A stretch of DNA of 52,031 bases. It comes from Verrucomicrobiales bacterium. GTDB taxonomy: Bacteria > Verrucomicrobiota > Verrucomicrobiia > Limisphaerales > Palsa-1400. Both the position numbers and the translations under genes were made by a program. The notes beneath the pieces were generated by a model. It saw only the letters and a program-made list of their open reading frames with translations, had not been told where the DNA came from and ran no database searches. The DNA is taken from NCBI GenBank assembly GCA_003140095.1, contig PLIU01000357.1, positions 1 through 52,031 of the forward strand, in the 5' to 3' direction. This document shows positions 40,639 to 49,669 of the stretch, piece after piece (positions within the stretch are counted from its first letter, which is position 1; each line of letters begins with the position of its first letter).

Positions 40639-42069
40639 ATGACGGACTGCCAAAAGTTGCTCACGGAGTATGCGGAAACCGGCTCGGAATCTGCATTCCG
40701 AGTATTAGTGGATCGCTATGTAAACTTGGTGTATTCGACAGCGTTGCGCCTGGTCAACGGCGAAACCCAATTGGCGCAAGATGTCAGCCAAACCGTCTTT
40801 ATCGGGTTGGCGCAGAAGGCAGGCGCTCTTTCGCGGCAAGTCATGTTGGGCGGATGGCTCTACCGTCACACCTATCATGTTGCAACAAAGGCGGTCCGCC
40901 GTGAACAACGTCGTCACGCTCGCGAACGCGAGGCCGTAGAAATGAACACACTACAAAACGATACCGAAGAAATCGCGCAGCGTGTTAGGCCAATCCTCGA
41001 CGAAGCCCTCATGCAGCTTGGCAACGAGGATCGTAAAGCCATTCTACTGCGATTTTTCGAAGAACAGGATTTTCGCGCCGTCGGCGCGGCGCTCAACGTC
41101 AGCGAAGATGCTGCGCGAATGAGAGTCTCCCGCGCCGTGGACAAATTGCACTCCATTTTGACGCGGCGGGGCGTCGTTTTGCCGGCGGCGGCGTTGAGCG
41201 CGGGCTTGAGCATTGAAGCTGTTAGAGCTGCGCCGGTCGGGCTGGCGGCTAAACTTGCTAGCGGCGCACTGGCCGCGCCGTTTGGCGGAGGCATCCTACA
41301 TGCTGCTTTTGTGAACCTTATGAACGCAACAAAACTCAAGGCAGGCCTGGCCTGCATCATCGTCGCGACGAGCGTCGCCACATCTTTGTTTCTTCAACAG
41401 CGTGCGGCGGCGAGGATTCGCGGACTGGATGATTCATTACGGCGACAAGCAAACCGCGCGACGGCACTCTTAGCCGACCATGACCGTCTTGCCGGCGTTT
41501 TGGCGGGGGCCAATGGCTCAAAAGGCCAATTGGAGGAATTGCTTAGACTTCGAGGCGAAGCGCAGGCATTGCGAGAGCAGACCAACGAACTCGCGGCTCT
41601 TCGGGAGGACCACAGCCGCCTGCGCGAGCAGTTGCAAAGTTTGGCCAAAACACCGCTGCAAAAGGCCGAGGACCGAGTCGCAAGAGTGAAGTTCGTGATG
41701 AATTTTCTTCGGGCCGCGCGAATGTTCGAAGACAAATACGGACGCACCCCGTCGGGATTCGACCAAGCAGCGCCCTTTTTGCCGAAAGATTCCGATGCCG
41801 CAACCAGCCCGCTGAGTGACAATTTTGAGTGGGTCTATCAATTGCCTGACACCATGGCTACCACTCTGCCGACGAATATGGATCGTATTCTTGCTATACG
41901 CGAAATAGACCCAACGATCGGAATTGATGGCAAATGGAATAAGCAATATGGCTTCCTCCCGGGAGGCGACGGCCAGACCGTGACCATGCCCTCGACATGG
42001 AATGGCGTAACTTACAATACATTCGAGGAGTTCGAGGCTGCGCATATCGTCAGCCCTGCCGCGAAATGA
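40639..42069 (+). CDS. Membrane-tethered ECF sigma factor with coiled-coil extension
   Basis: 476 residues from ATG 40639. Residues 17-95 are sigma region 2 (AFRVLVDRYVNLVYSTALRL, QDVSQTVFIGLAQ, GGWLYRHTYHVATKA). Residues 120-178 are region 4 (LGNEDRKAILLRFFEEQDFR, GAALNVSEDAARMRVSRAV). An Ala-rich linker leads to one transmembrane span at 234-253 (KAGLACIIVATSVATSLFL), then a coiled coil to about 335 and a C-terminal domain (FLRAARMFEDKYGRTPSGF, then NKQYGFLPGGDGQTV) outside the cytoplasm. No anti-sigma gene is adjacent; the extension may hold or sense for the sigma domain. It overlaps the next gene (ATGA). Confidence 0.75.
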   Translation: MTDCQKLLTEYAETGSESAFRVLVDRYVNLVYSTALRLVNGETQLAQDVSQTVFIGLAQKAGALSRQVMLGGWLYRHTYHVATKAVRREQRRHAREREAVEMNTLQNDTEEIAQRVRPILDEALMQLGNEDRKAILLRFFEEQDFRAVGAALNVSEDAARMRVSRAVDKLHSILTRRGVVLPAAALSAGLSIEAVRAAPVGLAAKLASGALAAPFGGGILHAAFVNLMNATKLKAGLACIIVATSVATSLFLQQRAAARIRGLDDSLRRQANRATALLADHDRLAGVLAGANGSKGQLEELLRLRGEAQALREQTNELAALREDHSRLREQLQSLAKTPLQKAEDRVARVKFVMNFLRAARMFEDKYGRTPSGFDQAAPFLPKDSDAATSPLSDNFEWVYQLPDTMATTLPTNMDRILAIREIDPTIGIDGKWNKQYGFLPGGDGQTVTMPSTWNGVTYNTFEEFEAAHIVSPAAK

Positions 42070-42809
42070 GAAATCTCCTTCTTGCGATTCTGTTGGGGGT
42101 CAGTGTGGCTGTGCCCTGGCAAATCTGGCGACAGGGGCAACTTCGGGCGCGGACAAAGAGTGAGGACTTGCAGCGGGCTGCGGCGGCACTGGCGGTGCTG
42201 GACGCCGAAAACGAAACCTTATCCCATCGCGCTGACCTGGCTGCGAAGGATTTGCCATCCACAGAACAATTTCGCGATTTGCTGAAATTGCGCGGAGAAA
42301 TTGGGACGTTGCGTCAGGCTTCCAATGAGGCGGCAAAACTAAAGGCGCGGAACGCGCGGCTGGAAGAGCAATTGACCAACTCCGCGCCACCTGTGCTGCC
42401 GGACCCGCAAAAAATTCTGGCTCACTGGTCAAGGGAAGAACTCTCGATGGCCGGATATTCCGAGCCAATTGCAGCGGTCAGAACAGTTCTCTGGGCGACA
42501 AGCCACAACGACCCCAATCTTTATTTTGACAGTGTGACGCCGGATGCCAAGAAGTTATTGACAAGAGAGAACTGGTACAATCACGGTCCCGCCGCAGAGG
42601 AGTTGGCCAGCGCCACACAACGATTTGCCGATTCTCTGGACTCGGACACTGGATTCGATGTCGTTGGGCAGTCGTCTCCCGCGGATGGAAGGGCGACGGT
42701 CGAGGTCTATTTCGAGGGGGAAGGCCGGACGCGGAAGTTTCTTATGCAGCAGGTTTCCGGGGATTGGAAATTTGATGGCTTGGAAGGTTGGGGAAATTAC
42801 TTGCCGTAA
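42066..42809 (+). CDS. Coiled-coil membrane partner of the sigma factor
   Basis: 247 residues from ATG 42066, overlapping the sigma-factor stop (ATGA). N-terminal span (LLLAILLGVSVAVPWQI, residues 4-20), then a coiled coil to about 104 and a soluble C-terminal domain (VRTVLWATSHNDPNLYFDSV, then VEVYFEGEGRTRKFLMQQVS and GDWKFDGLEGW) of unknown family, like small NTF2-like or lipoprotein domains. Residues 72-103 align without gaps with 301-332 of the sigma factor, 17 of 32 identical. Likely forms a mixed coiled coil with it across the membrane or in the periplasm. Confidence 0.6.
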   Translation: MRNLLLAILLGVSVAVPWQIWRQGQLRARTKSEDLQRAAAALAVLDAENETLSHRADLAAKDLPSTEQFRDLLKLRGEIGTLRQASNEAAKLKARNARLEEQLTNSAPPVLPDPQKILAHWSREELSMAGYSEPIAAVRTVLWATSHNDPNLYFDSVTPDAKKLLTRENWYNHGPAAEELASATQRFADSLDSDTGFDVVGQSSPADGRATVEVYFEGEGRTRKFLMQQVSGDWKFDGLEGWGNYLP

Positions 42810-42836
42810 CCTGAGCCGGTTTCCTCCTATTGACAC

Positions 42837-43054
42837 TCAAGTTTCCCATGGGCCGGACCATCATCAAACTCGCGCCAGGCGGATGCGCGCAAGGAAGGGC
42901 CCAGTTTCGATCTGCCCATGGCCATTGGCATGGTGGCGGCCAATGACCAACTGATGTCCGATAAATTGGATGATTTCGTCATGGTGGGGGAATTGGTTTT
43001 GACGGGGCAGTTGCGGCGGGTCAAAGGAGTTTTGCCTGGCGGAGGCGGGCGGAG
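42837..43054 (+). pseudogene. comM duplicate, second fragment
   Basis: Corresponds to the comM sequence from about 43529 to 43755 (FPMGRTTINLAPADVRKEGP through VKGVL), about 87 percent identical by eye, with a small deletion near 43035. Together with 40354-40446 it is one duplicate of the comM 5' end, split by the sigma-factor cassette, with about 70 bases of comM lost at the join. It stops before the AAA domain. Confidence 0.8.
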
Positions 43055-43363
43055 ATACCGTGAAAATTATTGGCTTGAAAAGACGGCGGAAACGGTTATA
43101 TTTTCTCTGTGAGTATCCGAGATGCGGAAACCACGGCCGTATCCGCGAGTCCCTGCGTGGCTCCAGGCGCATGCGGACTACTGTGTGCTGTCCGAAATCA
43201 CTGGATCACTTGTGATTCGGCCATGGCTGCAATCGCCGGCGTTTGGGGGCTGAGGGTTGTCACGCGCGGCACCGGTCGCTCTCCCTTTGTGGGCATATAC
43301 CATGCATTTTCTTGAAAATTCGACATTGCCCTTGCCGTTGAATTCCCGCATAAATCTCCCCAC
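43055..43363. other. Intergenic between comM remnant and comM
   Basis: No supported gene. A 43-codon frame (43121-43252, MRKPRPYPRVPAWLQAH onward) is open but resembles nothing known. The last 45 bases are the comM leader. Confidence 0.4.
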
Positions 43364-44890
43364 ATGCTGGCCCGCGTTCTATCCGCCGCTGTCAATGGCA
43401 TTGAAGCCTTCCCCGTGGAGGTGGAGGTCAATTCCGGTTGGGGGGATACGACGGTGGTCATCGTCGGATTGCCGGATGCGGCGGTGAAGGAGTCGCGGGA
43501 TCGGGTTTCGACGGCGCTGACGAATTCCGGGTTCAAGTTTCCCATGGGGCGGACCACCATCAATCTGGCGCCGGCGGATGTGCGCAAGGAAGGGCCCAGT
43601 TTCGATCTGCCCATCGCCATCGGCATGTTGGCGGCCAATGATCAACTGATGTCCGATAAGTTGGATGATTTCGTCATGGTGGGGGAGCTGGCGTTGACCG
43701 GGCAGGTGCGGCCGGTCAAAGGAGTTTTGGCCATCGCCTGGCGGGCGCGGGCGGAGAAAATGACCGGAGTGATCGTCCCTCGGGAAAATGCGGCGGAGGC
43801 GGCGGTGGTGGAAGGATTGCAAGTCATCCCGGTGGAGAATTTGCGCGAGGCGGCCGGTTTTCTCGAAGGGGAAATTAAAATCCCGCCCGCGCAGGTTGAT
43901 CTGAACAAGATTTTTGACCAATCCTACGACGATGAGATGGACATGGCGGAAGTCAAGGGGCAGGAATCGGTCAAGCGGGCCTTGGAGATCGCGGCGGCGG
44001 GCGGTCATAATGTGCTTTTGATCGGGCCGCCAGGGACGGGGAAATCGATGTTGGCGAAACGGCTGACGACCATTTTGCCGCCGCTGACGCTGGAAGAGGC
44101 GCTGGAGACGACCAAGATTCACAGCATCGTCGGCCTGCTCAAGCCGGGCCAGGCGCTGGTCACGCGTCGGCCCTTTCGCACGCCCCATCACACGGCCAGC
44201 GACGCCGGGTTGCTGGGCGGCAATGTCAATCCGACGCCGGGTGAGATTTCGCTGGCGCATCATGGCGTTCTTTTTCTGGACGAATTGCCCGAGTTCAAAC
44301 GCGGCGTGCTGGAGACGATGCGCCAGCCCATCGAGGAAGGGCGGGTGACGATCTCGCGCGCGGCGGGAACGATGACGTTCCCCTCGCAATTCATGCTGGT
44401 GGCGGCGATGAATCCGACGCCGGATGGAAAAATGCCGGGTGAATCGCGCAGTTCGCCGCGCGAGATTCAAAATTATCTGGGCCGCATTTCCGGGCCGTTG
44501 CTGGACCGCATCGATTTGCACATCGAGGTGCCGCAGGTGAAGTTCCACGATATCAGTGCCGAGCAGACGGGGGAGACTTCCGCCGCCATCCGCAAACGGG
44601 TGGTGGCGGCGCGCCAAAGGCAGCAGGCGCGGTTCGCGCGCAAGCCGGCGATCACCTGCAATGCGCGCATGGGTCCGCGGGAGTTGAAGAGTTACTGCGC
44701 GCTGGAGGAGACGACGAAGGAGCTTTTGAAATTCGCCATGGCGGACTTAAACCTGAGCGCGCGGGCCTATGACCGCATCCTCAAAGTCGCGCGCACCATT
44801 GCCGATTTGACCGGCGCGGAAAACATCGGCAGCGATCATATCTCCGAAGCCATCCAATACCGCTCGCTGGACCGGCAGTTGTGGACGTGA
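43364..44890 (+). CDS. comM: YifB/ComM family Mg-chelatase-like AAA+ ATPase
   Basis: 508 residues. N-terminal LonC-like domain (MLARVLSAAVNGIEAFPVEV to about 185), then AAA+ ATPase: Walker A LLIGPPGTGKSMLA near 220, Walker B VLFLDELPEF, sensor region LVAAMNPTPDGKMPG and arginine-finger region ISGPLLDRIDLHIEV, and the C-terminal helical lid. ComM is a hexameric helicase promoting branch migration in natural transformation. A partial upstream duplicate exists at 40354-43054. The normally present C4 zinc cysteines are not seen in the spot after the sensor region. Confidence 0.92.
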   Translation: MLARVLSAAVNGIEAFPVEVEVNSGWGDTTVVIVGLPDAAVKESRDRVSTALTNSGFKFPMGRTTINLAPADVRKEGPSFDLPIAIGMLAANDQLMSDKLDDFVMVGELALTGQVRPVKGVLAIAWRARAEKMTGVIVPRENAAEAAVVEGLQVIPVENLREAAGFLEGEIKIPPAQVDLNKIFDQSYDDEMDMAEVKGQESVKRALEIAAAGGHNVLLIGPPGTGKSMLAKRLTTILPPLTLEEALETTKIHSIVGLLKPGQALVTRRPFRTPHHTASDAGLLGGNVNPTPGEISLAHHGVLFLDELPEFKRGVLETMRQPIEEGRVTISRAAGTMTFPSQFMLVAAMNPTPDGKMPGESRSSPREIQNYLGRISGPLLDRIDLHIEVPQVKFHDISAEQTGETSAAIRKRVVAARQRQQARFARKPAITCNARMGPRELKSYCALEETTKELLKFAMADLNLSARAYDRILKVARTIADLTGAENIGSDHISEAIQYRSLDRQLWT

Positions 44891-45012
44891 GCAAAACCTC
44901 CGAAGTCAAAGATTCCGTTTTGCCAAGTATGCACGCCTTCAGAATTTTCTCAGCGTGTGATTGCGAACGTTGACACAATTCTTTACTTTTGCTCAATGGC
45001 AAACGTGACTCA

Positions 45013-45321
45013 ATGATTCAACGGCGAGAGATCAAGAAGTGGTGCGAAACGGTGGTGCGCGAATTTGGGCCTGAGCAAATTATTGTCTTCGGCTCCTATG
45101 CGAGCGGTATCCCCACGGAGGATTCCGATGTTGATGTTCTCGTCGTCATGCCGTTGTCGTCGGGGCATCGCAACGTGCAGCAGGCGGCAGCGATTCGGGA
45201 ACGAGTGCCTGCTCCCTTTCCGATGGATGTCATTGTGCGTTCCCCCCAACAAATTGCGCGACGACTGGCGCTCGGCGATGGATTCATGGCCAACGTTTTG
45301 CGTTACGGCCAAAAGATGTAG
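45013..45321 (+). CDS. MNT-type nucleotidyltransferase (antitoxin of MNT/HEPN pair)
   Basis: 102 residues from ATG 45013. The minimal nucleotidyltransferase motif GSYASGIPTEDSDVDVLVV (GS-x10-DxD) is intact, giving the two metal-binding Asp, and VIVRSP holds the later acid region. In MntA-HepT systems this enzyme adds AMPs to the HEPN toxin and silences it. Start upstream is uncertain (TTG 44989). HEPN frame follows after about 25 bases. Confidence 0.8.
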   Translation: MIQRREIKKWCETVVREFGPEQIIVFGSYASGIPTEDSDVDVLVVMPLSSGHRNVQQAAAIRERVPAPFPMDVIVRSPQQIARRLALGDGFMANVLRYGQKM

Positions 45322-45346
45322 GAAGGCAAGCACGCGTGAGTGGATC

Positions 45347-45703
45347 GTGAGGGCCAAGGAAGATTTTCTTGCCGCGACCGCCCTCAAGCGTAGGAGCAAG
45401 AAACCACTTTGGAACATAGTCTGCTTCCATGTTCAACAGGCGGTGGAAAAATATCTCAAGGCACGATTAGAGGAAGCTGGATTGAGCGTCCCGAAAACAC
45501 ATGATTTACTGCATCTTCTGAATCTTGCGTTGCCGACAGAACCGCTTTGGTCGTCGTACCATGGCGCATTTAGCCTTCCAGCCAGCTACGCTGTGCAGAC
45601 CCGTTATCCCGGCAACTCTGTTACGAAAAATGACGCGCGCCATGCCATATGGCTTTGTCGCGAATTCCGCAAAGAGGCCTGCCGGGCCTTGGGATGGCGT
45701 TGA
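45347..45703 (+). CDS. HEPN-domain protein (toxin of MNT/HEPN pair)
   Basis: 118 residues starting near GTG 45347; no ATG lies between the MNT stop and the conserved start (REWIVRAKEDFLAATALKRR), so the true start is unclear and may be this GTG or lie further upstream inside the MNT gene. The HEPN pattern is clear: WNIVCFHVQQAVEKYLKARL, HDLLHLLNLAL and a final helix with RHAIWLCREFRKEACRALG. The Rx4-6H ribonuclease motif of HepT is not obvious, so the RNase activity is doubtful. Confidence 0.65.
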   Translation: MRAKEDFLAATALKRRSKKPLWNIVCFHVQQAVEKYLKARLEEAGLSVPKTHDLLHLLNLALPTEPLWSSYHGAFSLPASYAVQTRYPGNSVTKNDARHAIWLCREFRKEACRALGWR

Positions 45704-45808
45704 TCTGGCTGGCATGGACATCCAGGCAGTTGTGGACATAAGGATGGGAAATAATTATCTGGCGGGGTGGGGAAAATGGCGTACATTGCCTCGCAGCATT
45801 TAAATGTT

Positions 45809-48800
45809 ATGAAGCTTTTTTCCGCGCAATTTCGTTTCGCCCTGGTATTGCTCGCTTCGGCGGCCCAGGCCTGGACCGCGCCCGCCCAGACCAACCGCTA
45901 CGCAGGCCCGATTTGGTCGTTGGTGGACGCCCCGCAGACTCTGGCCGCCGCGTCGGACATCACGCTGGCCAAATATCCAGATTGCGACGACGCCACGGTG
46001 GAGAAAAAAATGATGAGGGTCTATCGCGCCGACGGCACGGGCGAAAGCCAGGATGAAACCTACACCAAGGTGCTGACCGAAAAGGGCCGGCGCAACAACC
46101 GCACCCTCTCACTGAGCTTCACGATCCCTTATTCCACCGTGCAGGTCGTCCGATTGGAGGTCATCAAACCCGATGGCCAAATCGTCCCCGTGGATGTGGC
46201 GGCGAACTCCAAGGAGACCATCGACGACAGCCAGATGCAGATGAATATTTTCGACCCGCACAACAAAATACTGCAGGTCAACATTCCCAGCGTGGGCGTC
46301 GGCGACGTGGTTCATTCGGTGGTGCGGCAGAACATCGATCGTTCCATCGTGTCCGGTCAATACGCCGAGGAGACCGTTTTGGAGGGGCCGGGTTACATCC
46401 GGCACACTTCCTATGAGATTCACGCGCCGGCGGATAGTCCGCTAGTGCGCGTAGTCCTGCGGGACGAGGTGCCGGGGACGGTCACTTACGCCAAGGAAAC
46501 CGGACCGGAAGGCGGAGTGATCCATCATTGGGAGATTCACAACGTGCCGCGCATGTTCGACGAGCCGGCCATGCCGTCCTACGAAGTGGTTCTGCAACGC
46601 CTGCTGGTCAGCACCATGCCCGATTGGCAGACGGTGTCCAAATGGTACTGGAACCTGAGCAAATCGCACCTCGAAGCCACCACGCCCGCGATGAAGCAAA
46701 CGGTGGACGATCTGACCGCCGGCACGACGACTGAAATGGACCGGATCAAATCCGTCTTTTATTTCGTCTCCAAAAAAGTCCGCTACATGGGCCTGACGCC
46801 GGAAGAGGACCGGCCCGGCTTCGAGCCGCACGACGTGGAGATTACGTTTGACAAGAAATACGGCGTCTGCCGCGACAAAGCGGCCCTTTTGGTGTCGATG
46901 TTGCGCGAGGCCGGACTGGAAGCGTATCCGGTGCTCATCAGCGTCGGAGTCAAACGCGATCCCAACTCGCCTGATCCAGATTTCAACCACGCCATCGTCA
47001 GCGTGCAACTCAAGAAAGGTGATTATCTTCTGATGGACCCGACGGATGAGAACACGCGCGCGCTACTGCCGACCGGCGATTGCGATCAAAGCTACCTGGT
47101 CTGCCGGCCGGAGGGAGAAGACCTCAAAATCAGCCCCGTGCAGCCTCCGGAGGACCACATGATGCGCGTGGTGACCACCGGCACGCTGACGGCCGCGGGT
47201 TCGCTGGAGGCAAAGTCGGATTTGTATTTTGACGGCGTCAACGATGACGCGTACCGGAACGCATTCGCGCACATGAAACCGGACGACGAGCGCCGCTTCT
47301 TCGAGCGCAATCTCAAAAGGTCCATGCCCGGCGCCCGGTTGCGCTCACTCAAGCTCACGCCGACGGATATGGCGGACATGTCTTCGGACCTCCACGCCGA
47401 GTTGGAGTATTCGGTGGACGGCATGACGGCCAGCGGCCATGGCAAAGCGATTGTCAGTTTGCCTTGGATTGGCAAGGATTTCGGCGTAGTCAACTTCATT
47501 CTCAACGGCGCCGGCCTGGACAAACGGAAGTATCCGATGCAGACGTACGTCGCCTGCGGTTTGGCGGAGGCGATTTCGCTTAAGTTGGCCGGCGGCCTTG
47601 GCCAGACGGTTTCCCTGCCGACGTACACTCCGATTGACGACCCCTGCTTGAGCTGTCAGGAAAGCGTTACGGCCAAGGACGGCGCCTTGAACTGCACGCG
47701 TCAGTTGACTTTGAAAGTCGTGGAATTCCCGCCGGCACAGTACGCCACACTCAAGCAAACCTTGAAGTCCCTGGAGTACGATCAGCGCAAAGCGCCCATT
47801 GTGGCGGTCACAGAGAGCGCCTCTGCCGCCGCGCCCGAGGAGGCGGGGGACGCTGCCCTCCCGCCGGTGGAATCCAACGCGCAAATTCTGGAAAGCCGCA
47901 AGGAGTTGGTCGTGACGGATGCGCATACGGCCATCATGAAAACGACCTACTCCAAACGCATTCTTACTTACGCAGGCAAGATTCGGGAGTCGGAAGTAAA
48001 GATCGCCTACAATCCCGCCGGGCAGACGGCCCGATTGATTCGCGGGGTGGTCATTTCCAACACCGGCCAGCGACAGGAGATTTCGGCGGGCGAGATAAAT
48101 GTGATGGATGCCGGCTGGAACGCCTCCGCCAAGAGATACACCGGCGAAAAGATTCTGGTCGCGAATTTGCCGGGCGTCGAAATCGGATCGACCATCGAAG
48201 TGTCCTTTGAGGTGACAAACACAAACATGCCGTTTATTTCCGGTTTTGAATCCTTCCAACTGCCCGAGGCGCTGGAGCGCAAATCCTTTGCGCTAACCGC
48301 CCCCGCCGGCCTGGAGATCCATCAGAGGGTCAGCGGCAGCGATGGCCTTATCAAGCAGGAGAAGTCGGATGCGGGCGGCCAACAGACTTTCCGCTGGCAG
48401 GTCGAACATGTCCAGGCGCTGCCCGCCGAGTCGCAATTGCCGCCCGAATGGGCCTACAATTCCGGGGTCGCGTATTTCATTGGCGACACGTCGTCCTACC
48501 TCAAGGAACTCAAGGACACGATGCTCAATCGTTCGGAACAACACGCCAAAGCCGCCGCCCTGGCCGTGCAGTTGGCCGGACAGGCTCACGGCAAATTGGA
48601 GACCTTGACGGCGGTGCGCGACTTCGTCACCAAGTCGATCCGTCTGGCTGGGCCTTCGTTTACCGAGTTACCCTTGCGGGAGTTGTCCGCCGCCGATACG
48701 ACGCTGGCCGACGGCTACGGTCACGCCGCCGACCGGGCCATCCTTTCGCACGCCATGCTCACGGCCGCCGGATTCCAGCCCGAATTGGTGCTGGGATCGG

Positions 48801-49651
48801 ATTTGCCGCCCATTGCCGGCATCACGAACGTCGCCCTGGCCTTTCCGTTGCCCCGCTCATTCGGGAATCCGTTGGTGCGGGTGACAGTGGACGGCGCCAC
48901 TTATTACATCAACGACACCGACCAATACGCCAAATTAGGCTCGACCCCCCACGATGGGCGGTTGGGCCTGGTTCTTGCGAGCGGGGCCTTTGAAGTCATC
49001 CATGCCGCCACCGGGTGCGGGAACAAGGTGGAGACCGATTTCACGCTGGCACCCGACAACACCGGCCGGACGCGCCTGAGCGTGACCCGCCGCTACTACG
49101 GCGACAATTACAATGAAAAGAACCGCTACTTCTCCGAGTTGCCGCCGGAGGAACGGCGGCGCTACTTTCAGGAAATCGTCTCCGGCCTCGCCCAGGGCGC
49201 GCGGGCGGTGGGGGATTTAACCACGCACTTCGACACTTACCCGGGCGTGGAACAATTCACCGCGGACGTTGACAACTACAGCGTGCTGGACGGGAACTAC
49301 TTTTACTTCGATCTCCCTTTCACGCCGTCGCTTTTCCCGACTGGCGCGGACCGGCGCGCGTTGCCGCTGTTCATCTCGCAAGCCAGTGACGACGTGGTGC
49401 ATACGGAGATCGCATTGCCGGCCGGCTTCCGGCACGTCGTGATGGCGCCCGGCAGCGAGACGCTGGACGCGCCCGACGGCAGCGGCAAGGCGGAAATCAC
49501 TTCCACCGACAGCGCGGGCACGTGGTCGTTTACGCACGAATTTGAAACCGCGCCCGCAATCATCCCACCGCCGGATTACGCCGCCCTGCTGAAGGTCGAG
49601 TCCACGCTGGGCCGCAAGAGCGGGAAGGTGCTCCTGCTAGAGAAGAATTGA
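45809..49651 (+). CDS. Giant secreted protein with two DUF3857/transglutaminase units
   Basis: 1280 residues from ATG 45809 with a signal peptide (ALVLLASAAQAWTAPAQ). First unit: DUF3857 beta domain (about 30-290), transglutaminase-like core with Cys354 (KYGVCRDKAALLVSML), His394 (FNHAIVSVQL) and Asp410 (LLMDPTDEN), then DUF3858-like sheets to about 680. The second unit repeats the layout (RILTYAGKIRESEVKIAYN, core near 940-1040, then a beta domain). Its active-site positions are Ala973 (GYGHAADRA), Asn1020 (SFGNPLV) and Asn1035 (YYINDTDQ). Exported to the periplasm; related proteins have unknown substrates. A possible SD is not clear; ATG 45767 is an alternative start. Confidence 0.8.
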   Translation: MKLFSAQFRFALVLLASAAQAWTAPAQTNRYAGPIWSLVDAPQTLAAASDITLAKYPDCDDATVEKKMMRVYRADGTGESQDETYTKVLTEKGRRNNRTLSLSFTIPYSTVQVVRLEVIKPDGQIVPVDVAANSKETIDDSQMQMNIFDPHNKILQVNIPSVGVGDVVHSVVRQNIDRSIVSGQYAEETVLEGPGYIRHTSYEIHAPADSPLVRVVLRDEVPGTVTYAKETGPEGGVIHHWEIHNVPRMFDEPAMPSYEVVLQRLLVSTMPDWQTVSKWYWNLSKSHLEATTPAMKQTVDDLTAGTTTEMDRIKSVFYFVSKKVRYMGLTPEEDRPGFEPHDVEITFDKKYGVCRDKAALLVSMLREAGLEAYPVLISVGVKRDPNSPDPDFNHAIVSVQLKKGDYLLMDPTDENTRALLPTGDCDQSYLVCRPEGEDLKISPVQPPEDHMMRVVTTGTLTAAGSLEAKSDLYFDGVNDDAYRNAFAHMKPDDERRFFERNLKRSMPGARLRSLKLTPTDMADMSSDLHAELEYSVDGMTASGHGKAIVSLPWIGKDFGVVNFILNGAGLDKRKYPMQTYVACGLAEAISLKLAGGLGQTVSLPTYTPIDDPCLSCQESVTAKDGALNCTRQLTLKVVEFPPAQYATLKQTLKSLEYDQRKAPIVAVTESASAAAPEEAGDAALPPVESNAQILESRKELVVTDAHTAIMKTTYSKRILTYAGKIRESEVKIAYNPAGQTARLIRGVVISNTGQRQEISAGEINVMDAGWNASAKRYTGEKILVANLPGVEIGSTIEVSFEVTNTNMPFISGFESFQLPEALERKSFALTAPAGLEIHQRVSGSDGLIKQEKSDAGGQQTFRWQVEHVQALPAESQLPPEWAYNSGVAYFIGDTSSYLKELKDTMLNRSEQHAKAAALAVQLAGQAHGKLETLTAVRDFVTKSIRLAGPSFTELPLRELSAADTTLADGYGHAADRAILSHAMLTAAGFQPELVLGSDLPPIAGITNVALAFPLPRSFGNPLVRVTVDGATYYINDTDQYAKLGSTPHDGRLGLVLASGAFEVIHAATGCGNKVETDFTLAPDNTGRTRLSVTRRYYGDNYNEKNRYFSELPPEERRRYFQEIVSGLAQGARAVGDLTTHFDTYPGVEQFTADVDNYSVLDGNYFYFDLPFTPSLFPTGADRRALPLFISQASDDVVHTEIALPAGFRHVVMAPGSETLDAPDGSGKAEITSTDSAGTWSFTHEFETAPAIIPPPDYAALLKVESTLGRKSGKVLLLEKN

Positions 49652-49669
49652 TGCTGGAGCCCGCGGCTC

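Noticed and set aside
40448-42836. Sigma-factor cassette as a prophage or insertion sequence
   Set aside because: No integrase, transposase or inverted ends were seen; only the two genes and a hairpin.
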